This document shows, one piece after another, positions 1 to 9,883 of a DNA stretch of 22,243 nucleotides. The position numbers and the translations under genes were made by a program. The notes under the pieces are model-generated. The model made no database searches. It saw only the letters and a list, made by a program, of their open reading frames with translations, and had not been told where the DNA came from. Within the stretch, counting starts at the first letter, position 1, and each line of letters opens with the position of its first letter. Origin of the DNA: Psilocybe azurescens (Eukaryota > Basidiomycota > Agaricomycetes > Agaricales > Agrocybaceae); the NCBI GenBank assembly GCA_023853785.1, contig JAJIRX010000910.1, forward strand, positions 1-22,243. Direction: 5' to 3'.

Positions 1-200
1 GAAGGATACCTCAACAAACACTCAAACAACATGTTCCAAGTCCTCTCCTTTGAAATGCCAGATCAGCAGCTGCAAAAAGCTAACCCCTCGCTAACATCTG
101 GCCATCAAGAGAGTCAAGGCACAAACCCATACAATGAACAGCTCAAAACCATCTGTAACATGCCATCAGAGTCGCACAACTTAACAACCAACACAAAAAA

Positions 201-893
201 CATGCAATTATAAATCTACTGAACAATTTTTGTCAAGACTTCGACCTCATCTTAATACAAGAGCCAGCATGGGGTTTTATTGGAAGGATAGACGGAAAAG
301 GAGTAACTGGACCAGTCACCACAACGGGTTGGACCCCAATCCTACCTATAACCTACCCAACCCAAGATCAGCCCACGAACGTATGGCTTATTCACGGTCA
401 CGTCCCGACTTCTCAATCACACTACGAACTGACATAATAGAAGATGGTGACATACAGATACTTGACATCACACAACCTGGTCATCTCACGGCAACAATAA
501 TCAATATCTATAACGATACCCCAGCTAAAGAAAACTGCATTCTACAAAAATTAAAAACATCAACATTCCAAACGACCACCCGACAATCATAACTGGCGAC
601 TTCAACCTTCATCACGATTTATGGTCAAGAGTCAACACTACCATGTCAAACGTCGAAATGACTGAAAGCATTGTGGATTGGCTATCCGAAAAGGCTTCCT
701 CCTGCTCAACGAGAAAGGCCAAACAACCCACCCCGCTTGTCATAGTGACGAACGAGACTCAGTCATCGACCTATCATTTATCAACAGCCCGGCCTCAGTT
801 AACGATACATTCAAGGACTGGTGTATTGATCCTATGCTATCCCACAACTCAGACCATTTTGGAATCAAGTTCACCATCGACCATGGAAGAAAA
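201..893 (+). pseudogene. LINE endonuclease domain (EEP family), frameshifted
   Basis: This is the endonuclease that nicks target DNA to prime reverse transcription. Visible signatures are an N-terminal LILIQEPAWG segment near 243-275 (matching the family's metal-binding Glu region), ITGDFNLHH near 588-615, RDSVIDLSFIN near 750-785, and SDHFGIKF near 850-875, the usual C-terminal catalytic Asp-His. The segments are in different frames: one frame up to about 440, a second for about 440-590, then the first again from about 600. At least two indels therefore break the domain. Residues 1-60 encoded at 31-213 precede it and have no recognised domain. The catalytic motifs are recognisable, but the product cannot be made. 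Confidence 0.85.
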
Positions 894-895
894 AT

Positions 896-1481
896 AATCG
901 ACAATCCATGCGGCCTAAAATACAACATCAAAAACACAAACCGTGATGAATGGACAAAGGCATTTGCAGAAGAACTAGACAAAGTCCAAAACATTCTAGA
1001 GCCCCTTAGCACTGCTGAACCACTGTACCCATCACTCCTCGACACTTTTGCTGACACCTTCACCACGGCTCTTCAACAGGCGACATCAAGAACAAGCAAA
1101 CTAATAAAACCATCTCCTCAAGCTAAACCATGGTGGGACGAAGAAATAAAGAACGCATCCGCACGGGTGGCAGAGTTACGAAATGAGCAGAAACTCATGC
1201 TTACCCATGCAGGAAACTTCAACCAAACCATTTGAATGAGAATCCGCAAGGCAAGAAACTTCTTCAAACGGCTCTGCAAATTCAAGAAGCGTGAATGGGC
1301 GACTCAGAAACTTGAAGAGGCTTCTACAAACGACATATGGAATTTCCCAAAATGGACCAAAGGAACTCGGAACTACCCAACACCTCCAATATCCAGAGGC
1401 CCACTGCGCCCCAAAGCTGTCAAACATGAAGAGAAATGTGATGTGCTACGAGAAGAACTCTATCAGCCCCTCCACCTTTGA
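896..1481 (+). pseudogene. LINE linker between endonuclease and RT, with internal stop
   Basis: This stretch continues the endonuclease frame and encodes a charged, helical linker of the kind found between endonuclease and RT in fungal LINEs, including KPWWDEEIKNA near 1125-1155 and a basic KARNFFKRLCKFKKREWA stretch near 1246-1300. The reading frame is interrupted by TGA at 1233-1235, with matching sequence continuing in the same frame after it, so this is a point nonsense change and not a frameshift. A second TGA at 1479-1481 ends the frame, and the RT resumes in another frame from about 1478. Confidence 0.75.
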
Positions 1482-2536
1482 ACCAACTTTTTGACCCAGA
1501 CCTGGAGTCAAGACAAGACCACGACCTAGAATTGAAGCAATCACTGAGCTCCGAAGTCGAAGAGGCCCTACTCTCCACTAATTCAGACACAGCACCCGGG
1601 TACTCGCAAATTCCCTACCAAGTCATCAAATGGGCATGGGAAAACGAAGACGGCCGTAAATACATTTCAACTCTCATGCGACAATGCTTGAACAATGGCT
1701 ACCACCCCAAAGCATGGAGAAAGGCAATAGCAGTCACATTACGGAAACCAAACAAGCCCGACTACTCAAGCCCTCAAGCATATTGCCTTATCACTCTACT
1801 GGAATGCCTTGGAAAAATACTCAAGAAAATTGTAGCCCGTCGACTCTCCTATATGGCAGGAAAATATAATCTTATTTCCTCCAACCAATTCGGAGGTGTC
1901 AGAAACACGTCTACAACAGATGCAATCATGTCATTAATCAATGATATCCAAACAGCAAGGAAAAGTGAGCTAGTGACATCAACTCTGTCCTTCGACATCA
2001 AAGGTTACTTCAACTGGGTCAACCACAACCGTCTCCTCTCACGAACTCCGAAGAAAAGGAATTCCCCTTCAATATGTTCAGTGGACTGCAAGCTTTTAAG
2101 TAGCCGAGAGGCAGCAGTCTGTGTAGATGGAGTTCGTGGCAAAATGAAACCAGTGGACAACAGGATTCCACAAGGATCCCCTGTATCCCCAATTCTTGCG
2201 GCATTTTACACCTCCCAGTTGCTCGAAACCTTCCCTTTAAATCACTTCAACACCAATCCTCAACCCAACACTATACACATCCCCTCAGCCCAAGACCGTG
2301 AACTACTAAAAGACAAACCAACTTCAATTCAGCTCTTCATGTATGTGGATGATGGCATGTTATTAGTCTCGTCCTTGAAACTCGAAACTAATACTAGTCT
2401 GCTGAAAACTGCATATGAAAGAACAAATACGTGGCTAAAAGAAGCTGGGTTATCAGTTGATGTTTCAAAAAGAGAACTGATGCACTACTCAAGACGCCCC
2501 CTAAAGACAACAGCAATCCTTCAATCACATTTCTAG
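1478..2536 (+). pseudogene. LINE reverse transcriptase domain
   Basis: This is the longest open stretch of the element, about 350 codons. RT motifs appear in order: DTAPGYSQIPYQVIKWAW near 1586-1640; a palm motif SFDIKGYFNWVNH near 1988-2028, which keeps the catalytic Asp but has Asn where a second Asp is common; RIPQGSPVSPIL near 2162-2197; and the catalytic YVDDG near 2342-2356. The thumb-side segment TWLKEAGLSVDVSK follows. The enzyme would copy LINE RNA at the nicked target. The frame opens right after a stop and no natural start exists here, so this is a fragment of a longer broken polyprotein. Confidence 0.92.
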
Positions 2537-2547
2537 ATAGCGACAAC

Positions 2548-2910
2548 GTGACTCGTACAGTCACTCCAGAAGCAGCAGTACGATGGCTCGGAGTTTACTT
2601 TGACCGAAAACTCTCATTTGACCGCCACATCAAGATTCTGGCATCACGAGGGAGAAAACGCTGGTTTCTTCACTCTCCTTCCTTGCCAATACAGTACACG
2701 GACTCAGCCCAACCCACCTTCGCCACCTATACATATCATGCGTCACGACAAAAATCTTCTATGCAAGCCCAGCCTGGTGGAAAGGCCTGAAGAAGCAAAC
2801 CCGGCCCCTTGAGAAGGTCCAAAATTGGGCACTCAGGCTCATTTGCGCGGCATTCAAAACAACTCCCACTATGGCCCTTGAGATCGGGAAGCATCAATCC
2901 CACCAGTAAA
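2548..2910 (+). pseudogene. LINE post-RT region, frameshifted
   Basis: Conserved post-RT sequence of fungal LINEs is recognisable: RWLGVYFDRKLSFDRHI near 2581-2631 in one frame, then YASPAWWKG near 2758-2785 and KVQNWALRLICAAFKTTP near 2815-2868 in another. A frameshift lies between about 2650 and 2740, and a TAA follows near 2906. From here to about 3240 coding-like sequence continues (for example 3043-3261) without a recognised domain. This part joins RT to RNase H. Confidence 0.75.
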
Positions 2911-3239
2911 ACACCAACTAGATCACCTCACAAGACGGTATGCGATTAGGCTCAACAAACTCAATATATCAAGCCCAGTCTTTCAACGTCTTCCGGATTC
3001 TTGGAGAACACACCATCCCCCTAACGTTCCTTCATCAACATCTTGAAAACGTCAACCACACTTACCAGAATTGCTGAACTATCTTCACCACATCACGAAA
3101 GAATTGACCCTTATCTATACCCACCTTGGCGACATTCCCCTTATTCTTACCCAAACCGTTTAATAATTAATCCTTGCAAACCATCTATAGATAAAGAAAC
3201 TCAAATTCAAGAACACCAATCTATTCTCAAAATATCAGG

Positions 3240-3900
3240 AACAAAGAGGATACTCTTGTAGTCTATTCGGATGGGTCACTTGTCAAGCTCAAACTCGGAT
3301 TCACTCAAACAGGGCGGAGCGGGCGGTGGGCTATCATCAAGACAGGGAGGTCTTTGCGACACGGATGGGACTAGGAGGAAATGCAGAGGTCTACAACGGC
3401 GAAATGGCTAGTCTCATGATGGCTGCAACCCAAGCAACAAACTACGCCATCAACCACCCTCATCTCCGACACATTTACCTCTTTGCAGACAACATAGCAG
3501 CCATATCCACCATCTTCAACCCTAAACCAAGGTCTGCACAAACATATGCTCACACATTTCACACCAAAATCTGCGACTTCCTCAATGCAAACCAGACCAA
3601 CACTGTCCACATTGCATGGTGCCCGGCCACGCAGGAATAACTGGTAATGAAAGGGCAGACAAGCTAGCCAAGGAGGCAACAAAACTGGCCTGCAACTCAC
3701 CAATAACGGTATCACGAGCCAACGCACTGAAAAGAGCTAAAGCCTGCAAACTCAAGATGTGGACTAGGGACTGGTCAAACACACCAAAGACGGGTGGCTT
3801 TGCACCCTCAAATCGAATCGCACCATCTCTTAAATTCCCGACACCCACATTCAAACACATCAAGAAACTCAAAAATCACGCGAACTCTTTGGCAGATTAA
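3240..3900 (+). pseudogene. LINE RNase H domain, frameshifted
   Basis: This RNase H type I domain would degrade the RNA strand during reverse transcription. The catalytic landmarks are visible: VVYSDGS near 3258-3278 (first Asp), YNGEMAS near 3392-3412 (Glu), LFADNIAA near 3478-3501 (second Asp), and PGHAGITGNERADKLAKEA near 3619-3675 (His and last Asp region). They fall in at least three frames: an indel sits between YSDGS and YNGEM, and another occurs near 3625-3640 where a TAA ends the middle frame. All acidic residues survive, but the frame does not. Confidence 0.85.
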
Positions 3901-4253
3901 TCCAGTGCCGAACAAACCACGGATACACAGGAAGTTTCAGATGTCGCTTCAGACTTCAAGGCGATATCAACTGCCCTTGTGGCCTAGCAGATGTTGAAAC
4001 CCGTGAGCACATCCTCTGTGAATGCCCAAGATACTCCAGTGCTCGAAAAACCCTTCGTGAAAGCCTCCTCCTACCTTTTCCTTCCCAACATATTGGGTAC
4101 GATTTCCGGGATCAAAGCCCTAGCAAACTTTCTAAGAATCTCAGGGGCCTTCTCGAGAACCGGTACCGTACCCCAACTGCCCTCTCAGCCTTCCCCTTCG
4201 AGAACGAACCAGATCCAGACCCTGAGGAAGAAGAATCCGATGACGACCAATAA
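3885..4253 (+). pseudogene. LINE C-terminal Cys/His motif and acidic tail
   Basis: In the frame ending at TAA 4251-4253, a short Cys/His cluster appears: C-P-C at about 3972-3980, then H-I-L-C-E-C at 4008-4025, a spacing seen at the C-terminus of many LINE proteins and thought to bind nucleic acid. The protein ends in an acidic run (EPDPDPEEEESDDD). The change of frame from the RNase H segment occurs near 3860-3885, next to a five-A run. This stop is probably the natural end of the element's last ORF. Confidence 0.7.
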
Positions 4254-4575
4254 CACCAGACGTTGGAATACGAGACCTCTAATTTCCGTTTTGTTTTTGT
4301 TAAACTTTTACATTCTTTATTATGCTTCTTATACATTCATCTTTTCTGTTTAATTTCATACGTCGCGCTTAACATTGCTGCTCACTTTGAGCTCTTATCA
4401 CCTTATCCTACACACTTCAATGGACCTATAGATATACAAAACACGTCGCCACGGAATCTCAGTAACCAGTACTTACTATAGAGTAGAACGGTGCACTTTT
4501 TAGCACCTGTGTGTCTTAGCACTTCGTTTGCTTGCTGCACGTTAATAAATAGATTCAAAAAAAAAAAAAAAAAAA
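4254..4575 (+). other. LINE 3' UTR with polyadenylation signal and poly(A) tail
   Basis: After the last stop codon comes about 300 bp of AT-rich non-coding sequence. AATAAA at 4544-4549 is followed 8 bp later by 19 uninterrupted A residues (4557-4575). This is the hallmark of a reverse-transcribed polyadenylated RNA and fixes the 3' boundary of the insertion and its plus orientation. Unrelated sequence starts at 4576. Confidence 0.9.
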
Positions 4576-5737
4576 GGCTACTCACTTATTTGGTCTATAA
4601 CCATGGTTGGTTGGACAAGGCAGACGCTAGAATAGTCCAGAAAGACCTCTCTCAACATGTCTAAATATGGCCCCATATCTCAATAAATAGTTTAATTATG
4701 TACTCTAGGTATGTGACAGGAGGGGTATGCAAAAAAATGAAAGAAATTGGCCGGGGACAGTGGAGTATACGTGCTCGCCGTTGGACACAGCAAGCGGAGG
4801 ACAGCGGAACAACGCCGGACATTGCCATCAATGGTCGTCGCTCTATATTTGATATGGTGCATACCTGATATCACTGTGTCGGGAAGCCGAATAAAGCCCT
4901 GCCTTATTGATCAATTGCCCATCGGGGTCACGTAGATATCTTATCTATGCTGGTGAAGACTTAAGTAAATAACTGTGTGCGGCCACTCGATATTTTCTGT
5001 TAAGGCCAGAGATATGAACAGAATTATGGGAAGGTAAGAAGAATCAAAGAGAAGCTTGCAAATAAGGTGGCGGATACCGATCCGGTCGTGCCTGCTTATA
5101 AGCGGCGTAGTCTGGGACCCTTGGGTGTTTATCCAACTCAAATGATCTACCCTGTACTATTTACACTTTTGCCACACTATCCACATAACAACAAAATTAC
5201 AGCTGCGTAGAATCTGCAGCAAATACAGGGATTTCAGCCAATCTCTTTGTCCATAAGTAGTGTCCGATTTAAGGGTGGTGAGACTTGTCTTATTTGATCT
5301 TCCAAAGGCTTCCTGTGAAGATGTATTTCTCACTGCTTCCACAAAATTCCAGCCGCAGTGAGGCACAATGAAGGAATCAGACGGCCATCACTACCAATCC
5401 AACCTATTTCTCGTAAGGCCGAGTGACGACTAACGAGTCAACTACCTGGATAAGTGCCTCCGAATATGCAGGTCAAGGTAATGGGCGCCTATCAACTGAG
5501 TGCTCCGGCTACTGCACCTCGTGGAAAATGTTCCCATATAACTCTCGTAATCAATCGTTATTATTCAGTATTACAACACACACTAATTAACATCTAAAAC
5601 ATTCAAAAAGAAAACTGATCCATGATTATTTAAATCAGGATGCAGGTCATAATTATACTACACAGATTTTCGTACATTGGTCGGGCGTGAAATTTAGGTT
5701 TCGTTTTCCACGAACAAATCGTTAGTGGCTCAGAAAT
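4576..5737. other. Intergenic interval without a recognised gene
   Basis: This interval runs from the LINE poly(A) to the stop codon of the MFS transporter. Open frames here are under 75 codons on both strands, with no family signature and no convincing intron-exon series. I saw no tRNA or rRNA-like sequence. The part next to 5738 should contain the transporter's 3' UTR, but no strong AATAAA on the minus strand stands out. Confidence 0.6.
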
Positions 5738-7771
5738 CTAAAGCGTGTAGTAGAAATCTTCTTGGCCTTCTAAAGGACCGACCTTGCCTTCACGACGAAG
5801 CTTGTTGCGACGCATGAAGATGAATGTGGTCATGCCCAAAAGTATTATCATGAGAAGTTGGAGTCCAACAGTTGCCCAAAGACCGTTAAGGTATCTAGAG
5901 TGGAATGTTCGATTTAGAAGCTAATTAGAGCTCACATTATTGTTGAAGCTCACCTGGGATAGTCTTGCTGGCGGAAGATCGTTGTGGCCATGATACCTCC
6001 AATACCGCCGGCCGTGATGATAATGGTTTGAACGGATCGCTTGGTATGAGTAGTAATGTTGTTTGCGCTCTTAAGGAAGTTAAACAAAAATATCAGGATA
6101 AAGTTGGCTTGGAGCTATTAGCCAAGTGGGAACTCACATAGGCCAGAACGCCAGGAACACAACCGGTCGCTCCCGCATTGACGAGGAAAAGTCCAAAATA
6201 GCGTACAGGATTGTTGGTCGAGTACGCAGTGAGGATAAGTCCAATGATGCATATCACATTCTGTACAGCCATCCATATGGCACGCTTTTTGGTCTTGTCG
6301 GAGAGCCAAGCGAAGAAGAAGCACGAAACGCCCTTGATATCAAGGAGTCAAATGAAGATCGGCGGAGTAAATTTTCATTGCTTCTCGACTTACGGCAAAG
6401 GCACCGGGAGGCGCAGTGAGTAGGAGAGACGCCTTCTCCGAGTAACCCATTCCTCTCAAAATGATGGTGGAGAAGAAAGCAATTGCGTACGCGGGCATAG
6501 TAGTGGCAATGAACATGAGCGCTATCAGATGTAATGCGATAGTATCGATGATTCATAGGAGGAAATAATAATACTTAAACGTACCATACATATAAACCAG
6601 AGGATCTTTTAGATGCGAGATAATCTTCTTCCCGGTCATTTTGTCCGGAATAGAGTCGCCTCTGTCTTCCTCAACGCGGGCCAAAATCATCTGAAAAAAT
6701 GTGATTTAGTTTTACCATTGCAAGCAAACAGATAAGAATACGCACCGCACGCTGCTTCTCAGTGATAAAGCGGCTTTTGTCGGGGAAGTCAGGGATGTAG
6801 CACCACGTGAGAATGCCCAGCAAGATAGTGAAAAGACCTTCGAGAAGGAAAATCCACTGCCATCCGTTGAGATCCGCTTTCCCCTGCAGTTTAGTGATTC
6901 CATAGGCTGACATACACATCTCCGATTAGCTTGCGATAGCAAGACGCAATGACTCATGAATATACCTATTATTGAGCTGAAGCTGTTGACCACGATAGAG
7001 CTCAGATAGAAGATTGCGAGTCTCTTCTGGACTTCATATCGTTTATACCATGTGGTAATGATGAACGCCACAGAGGGGAAGAGTCCAGCCTTGCAAATGA
7101 GCAGAGGAATGAGTTGGGCATTTTGAGATTGTATAAAAAGCTGAAATATACCTCGAAGGCACCAAGGAAGACTCGGCAAATCGACAGCTCGCCCCAATTC
7201 GTCACAAATGCCATGCCTAGTTGAGCAGCGCCCCATCCAACAACGCAAATGGTCAACCATGCACGAGCCCCTATCAGCCGAAGAATAATGTTTCCAGGTA
7301 TTTGACTGCAATCACGGTCACTGAAGGTATGAAAGAAGTGTAGGAAATTACGAACAACAGAATATACGGGAAGAAATAGACCATGGAAGCAAGACTGTAA
7401 CGCTCTCCTATGTCAAGCCTCTGCCATATAATTGTCGGTTAGTAGAGGTGTTGATTACTGTGGGCTTGGTGCTCGTACCAGATCCTCCTGCATCCCGGCA
7501 GTACGGGCAACGCCAAGGTTGGTACGGTCAACGAGGGCGACTGAGTATACCAATCCAAGTAAAGGCAGCATTCTCCAATCAATTAAGCGACTGAACAAAT
7601 GATGTCAGAAGAAGAATAGCTATGAATAAAGGGGACCCACATAGTTTTCTTGATGAATGCTGAACCGTATTCGGCCTCGACATCTCGCGCCTCCAGTTTT
7701 TCAGAGTCGCCCTTGAAATCCTGTTCCGACTTGAGGTCTTCGATACTCTGCTTGGAATTAGTGGAGGACAT
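5738..7771 (-). CDS. MFS transporter, ACS / allantoate permease (Dal5-like) family
   Basis: Splicing by eye gives an intact 482-residue protein from 11 exons: 7771-7641, 7590-7479, 7420-7356, 7305-7152, 7089-6966, 6906-6746, 6690-6585, 6521-6394, 6332-6138, 6069-5954, 5894-5738. Introns are 50-68 nt and all phases agree. The start has a good context (GCCATG). Family marks: a polar N-terminus of about 43 residues, IDWRMLPLLGLVY then VDRTNLGVAR (about 47-73), GERYSLASMVYFFPYILF, TTWYKRYEVQKRLA after a helix, YGITKLQG and GWQWIFLLEGL, a charged central loop, THTKRS and AGGIGG in the second half, and the C-terminal GQEDFYYTL. About 12 membrane helices are expected. The family imports organic anions such as allantoate, nicotinate, biotin or pantothenate with protons at the plasma membrane. 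The substrate cannot be told from sequence. No decay is seen. Confidence 0.92.
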
Positions 7772-8947
7772 GGCAGAAGAAAGGAAAGCGATGCTTTACT
7801 GGTTCCTTCCTTGGGTACGCTCTTTAAAGGAGTCAGAGATCCTCTGCATACTCCGAAGCGCAATACGTACAGTCACCGATGCGGGTCATCTGGCCGCGTG
7901 TCACAGGAACATCAGAACATGAGGATAGGGTTTTGAGCGAATGTCCGGCGGCATACCCTGACATACCGCACGAATCGCTCGTCAGATCATTTCTGTGTCC
8001 CTCCATTCGGCAGTTTGATTGACGAGATCAAGAGAAGACTGCCGGCGGTATTTCCTTAAACAAAAGATCCGATTCAGCTGGTGGGGATCATGGAAAAGAG
8101 TGGATGAGGGCCACTTCGTTTCCAGCAATAATAAGAACATTTACTCTTTCAACTTTGAATTATGACTGCCCTGGGCCTGATGTGGGCTGATGAGTAACAA
8201 ATTCTAACCGGAACTCAGAATCCTCCATTTAAGCCTCCATCGAGTCCCGGCTCTTTGTGTGCGTCGAAAAAGAGGCTTTAGATAGTTAATAGAGCTTGGA
8301 CTTACGAAACTCTTTATTTGCTTTGCAAATCAGCTTTACGCTGTTGTGCCGCCATGCAACGAAGGCGCGTAATGTGCGACTAACCCAAGACCGGCCAGAC
8401 CTTTTGTGACAATGTGGGTCAGCAATTATTCCATACATGGGAAAGACTACAATAACCCGCGTCCCAAGCCTTTCCTACCCTCGTGAACTTGATTCCCGGT
8501 GATCACTGAACAGTCCCATATCCCCATCGCATTGACAAACCTCGCAGAGTCGCAATTGTCCCTTGTCCATTAAGTGTTGGTAGCACGAGTATGCAACAGA
8601 GTTATTTTTATCAACGTAGTCGGGTGAATAGATTTTGATGGTTGAAACTGTTGTTGGAAGTTGGCCAAGACTCTGGACTCCGGTGCAGTTGGTGTTGGGG
8701 GTGCAGAGAACGGCGCGTGCGCGTGATCAATTGGCTACTGCTGACTCAGCTCATGATTACTCATTCTACCCTCGAGTTTTACGGTGACATAGAATTAGTA
8801 CATTAGCGCACAACAGTCTGTAGCCGCCGGCATTAATGGTTCCTTCCGCTGGGGTATTGAGAGTTGCGTTTGCCGAGATGATTTTCATCCAATGACGTCC
8901 ATTGCTTGTATGTGGATGTGGTATCCACCCCAGCGTTATAAATAGAA

Positions 8948-8969
8948 CCTTGAAATTTCCTTGAAATTT
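8948..8969. repeat. Two-copy 11-bp tandem repeat (ccttgaaattt)
   Basis: The 11-mer ccttgaaattt occurs at 8948-8958 and again at 8959-8969, directly adjoining. It lies 4 bp after a TATAAATA (8937-8944). A second small tandem duplication, aacgctg twice, is at 8985-8998. The function is unknown; simple slippage is the default explanation. Confidence 0.7.
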
Positions 8970-9167
8970 GAAATCGCGAGGATCAACGCTGAACGCTGAG
9001 CGCTTGAGTGCTGATCCTTAATTTACGTAGATGAGACGCCACACACAAGCACTGCTATATCTGTCCAACTAACCGAAAGATCAGGACACATTAGAACCTC
9101 GATTTTTCTTATTTCCGAGGATATATTTTCCTTGTATACGATATCTCGACACTGGTACCATAATCGC

Positions 9168-9179
9168 CTCGGATCCGAG
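9168..9179. promoter_or_regulatory. Palindrome CTCGGATCCGAG, candidate Zn2Cys6 site
   Basis: This is a perfect 12-bp palindrome containing CGG-N2-CCG. Fungal Zn2Cys6 dimers bind paired CGG triplets with family-specific spacing, so it is a possible operator. It lies about 1.4 kb upstream of the transporter start, which is far for a fungal promoter. A near copy is at 9422. The role is inferred only. Confidence 0.3.
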
Positions 9180-9421
9180 TCCAATCTTTTACTAAATGGA
9201 TTAATGCACATTGTTATCATGATGGGCGGTTGTCTCAAGGCTAGGAACAACTTTGAACTGTTGCATATTTTCACCCGTTGACATTTCGTTCAAAACCGAC
9301 TCCGAGGACATGAAAGGGTTTTCCGTTGAACTTCTAATAATATCCATGTCCTATGTTCGCAGTCCTGAAGTGATAATAGTCTTATAACATAGAGATTCTA
9401 GACAAAGTAACCACCTGAGTC

Positions 9422-9438
9422 CTCGGAATCCGAGTCCA
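9422..9438. promoter_or_regulatory. Second copy of the CGG/CCG palindrome (CGG-N3-CCG)
   Basis: The string ctcggaatccgagtcca repeats the sequence at 9168-9183 with one extra A in the centre, giving CGG-N3-CCG. The similarity stops at the shared 16-17 bases, so this is not a large duplication. It lies about 450 bp beyond the stop codon of the transcription factor and 1.65 kb upstream of the transporter. Confidence 0.3.
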
Positions 9439-9883
9439 CCTAATGTATACGCTTAGCGCTTAGCCTAATGATGCCCCCCCAAAAGTGACGTCATATTTTA
9501 AATTTGACTCAACACCCGCGGGCCTTGAAGTTGGATGGAATCTTTAACTTAGTGACCGTAGAGTCGCCACAGACCCACGTTACTTCGGCATCCAAAGGTG
9601 TGAGGTTCATTGTATACGCATAGTTGGCTCCCAATTTAGCCTACTCAAATGTTTATGACGTGAAGGTGGGCATATACTGAAGATTTCCTGGCCAGTAAAT
9701 AATAAAGCATGCATGTCAGCTTCGCACCCAAGGCGGACGACTGACGATAGCGTTTGCTAGTTTGAAAAAGGATTATTACACATTACTATGACACCAGATA
9801 CATCCACATACTAACTAGCCCAGACACAATCGGTGATACACATAATACACATTCACGATAAATGATACAAAGACCCAATACCA

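Larger units (their letters stand above)
1..4575 (+). mobile_element. LINE (non-LTR) retrotransposon, 3' part, degenerate
   Basis: The plus strand carries, in LINE order, an apurinic-type endonuclease (about 201-893), a reverse transcriptase (about 1478-2536), a post-RT segment (2548-2908), an RNase H domain (about 3240-3720) and a C-terminal Cys/His motif (about 3972-4025). An AT-rich 3' UTR, an AATAAA and a terminal run of 19 A (4557-4575) follow. No LTR is seen. The coding frame changes repeatedly and contains in-frame stops, for example TGA at 1233-1235 and 1479-1481, so this copy cannot make its proteins. The 5' end, including any ORF1, lies before the window, so target-site duplications cannot be checked. 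The RNase H domain places it among RNase H-bearing LINE groups (Tad/I-like), but I could not assign a clade. Confidence 0.93.
7772..9883. other. Gene-free interval upstream of the MFS transporter
   Basis: This is 2.1 kb without a supported gene. Open frames are under 95 codons, overlap each other and match no family. It must contain the transporter's promoter (near 7772) and the transcription factor's 3' UTR (near 9883). Features worth noting are a plus-strand TATAAATA at 8937-8944 with no ORF after it, an 11-bp tandem repeat at 8948-8969, aacgctg repeats at 8985-8998, two CGG/CCG palindromes (9168-9179 and 9422-9433), an AGCGCTTAGCGCTTAG-like string near 9450, and a CRE-like TGACGTCA at 9486-9493. 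The mixture could be the remains of an old mobile element, but none is recognisable. Confidence 0.55.

Noticed and set aside
3371..3727. Minus-strand 118-codon frame opposite the LINE RNase H
   Set aside because: It is antisense to recognisable RNase H coding sequence and has no family signature.
4403..4585. Minus-strand ORF beginning with a run of Phe codons
   Set aside because: The Phe run is only the complement of the LINE poly(A) tail.
6712..7311. A 199-codon minus-strand open frame inside the transporter gene
   Set aside because: It runs through introns and shifts frame relative to the transporter; the spliced model gives family-matching sequence with consistent phases, so this frame is a retained-intron shadow.
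9023..9274. Minus-strand 83-codon frame in the gene-free interval
   Set aside because: No domain, no supported start context and no neighbouring splice series; its length is within what chance allows.
9486..9493. TGACGTCA, a perfect CRE-type palindrome
   Set aside because: One 8-bp match far from either gene start is expected by chance often enough that no regulatory claim is justified.
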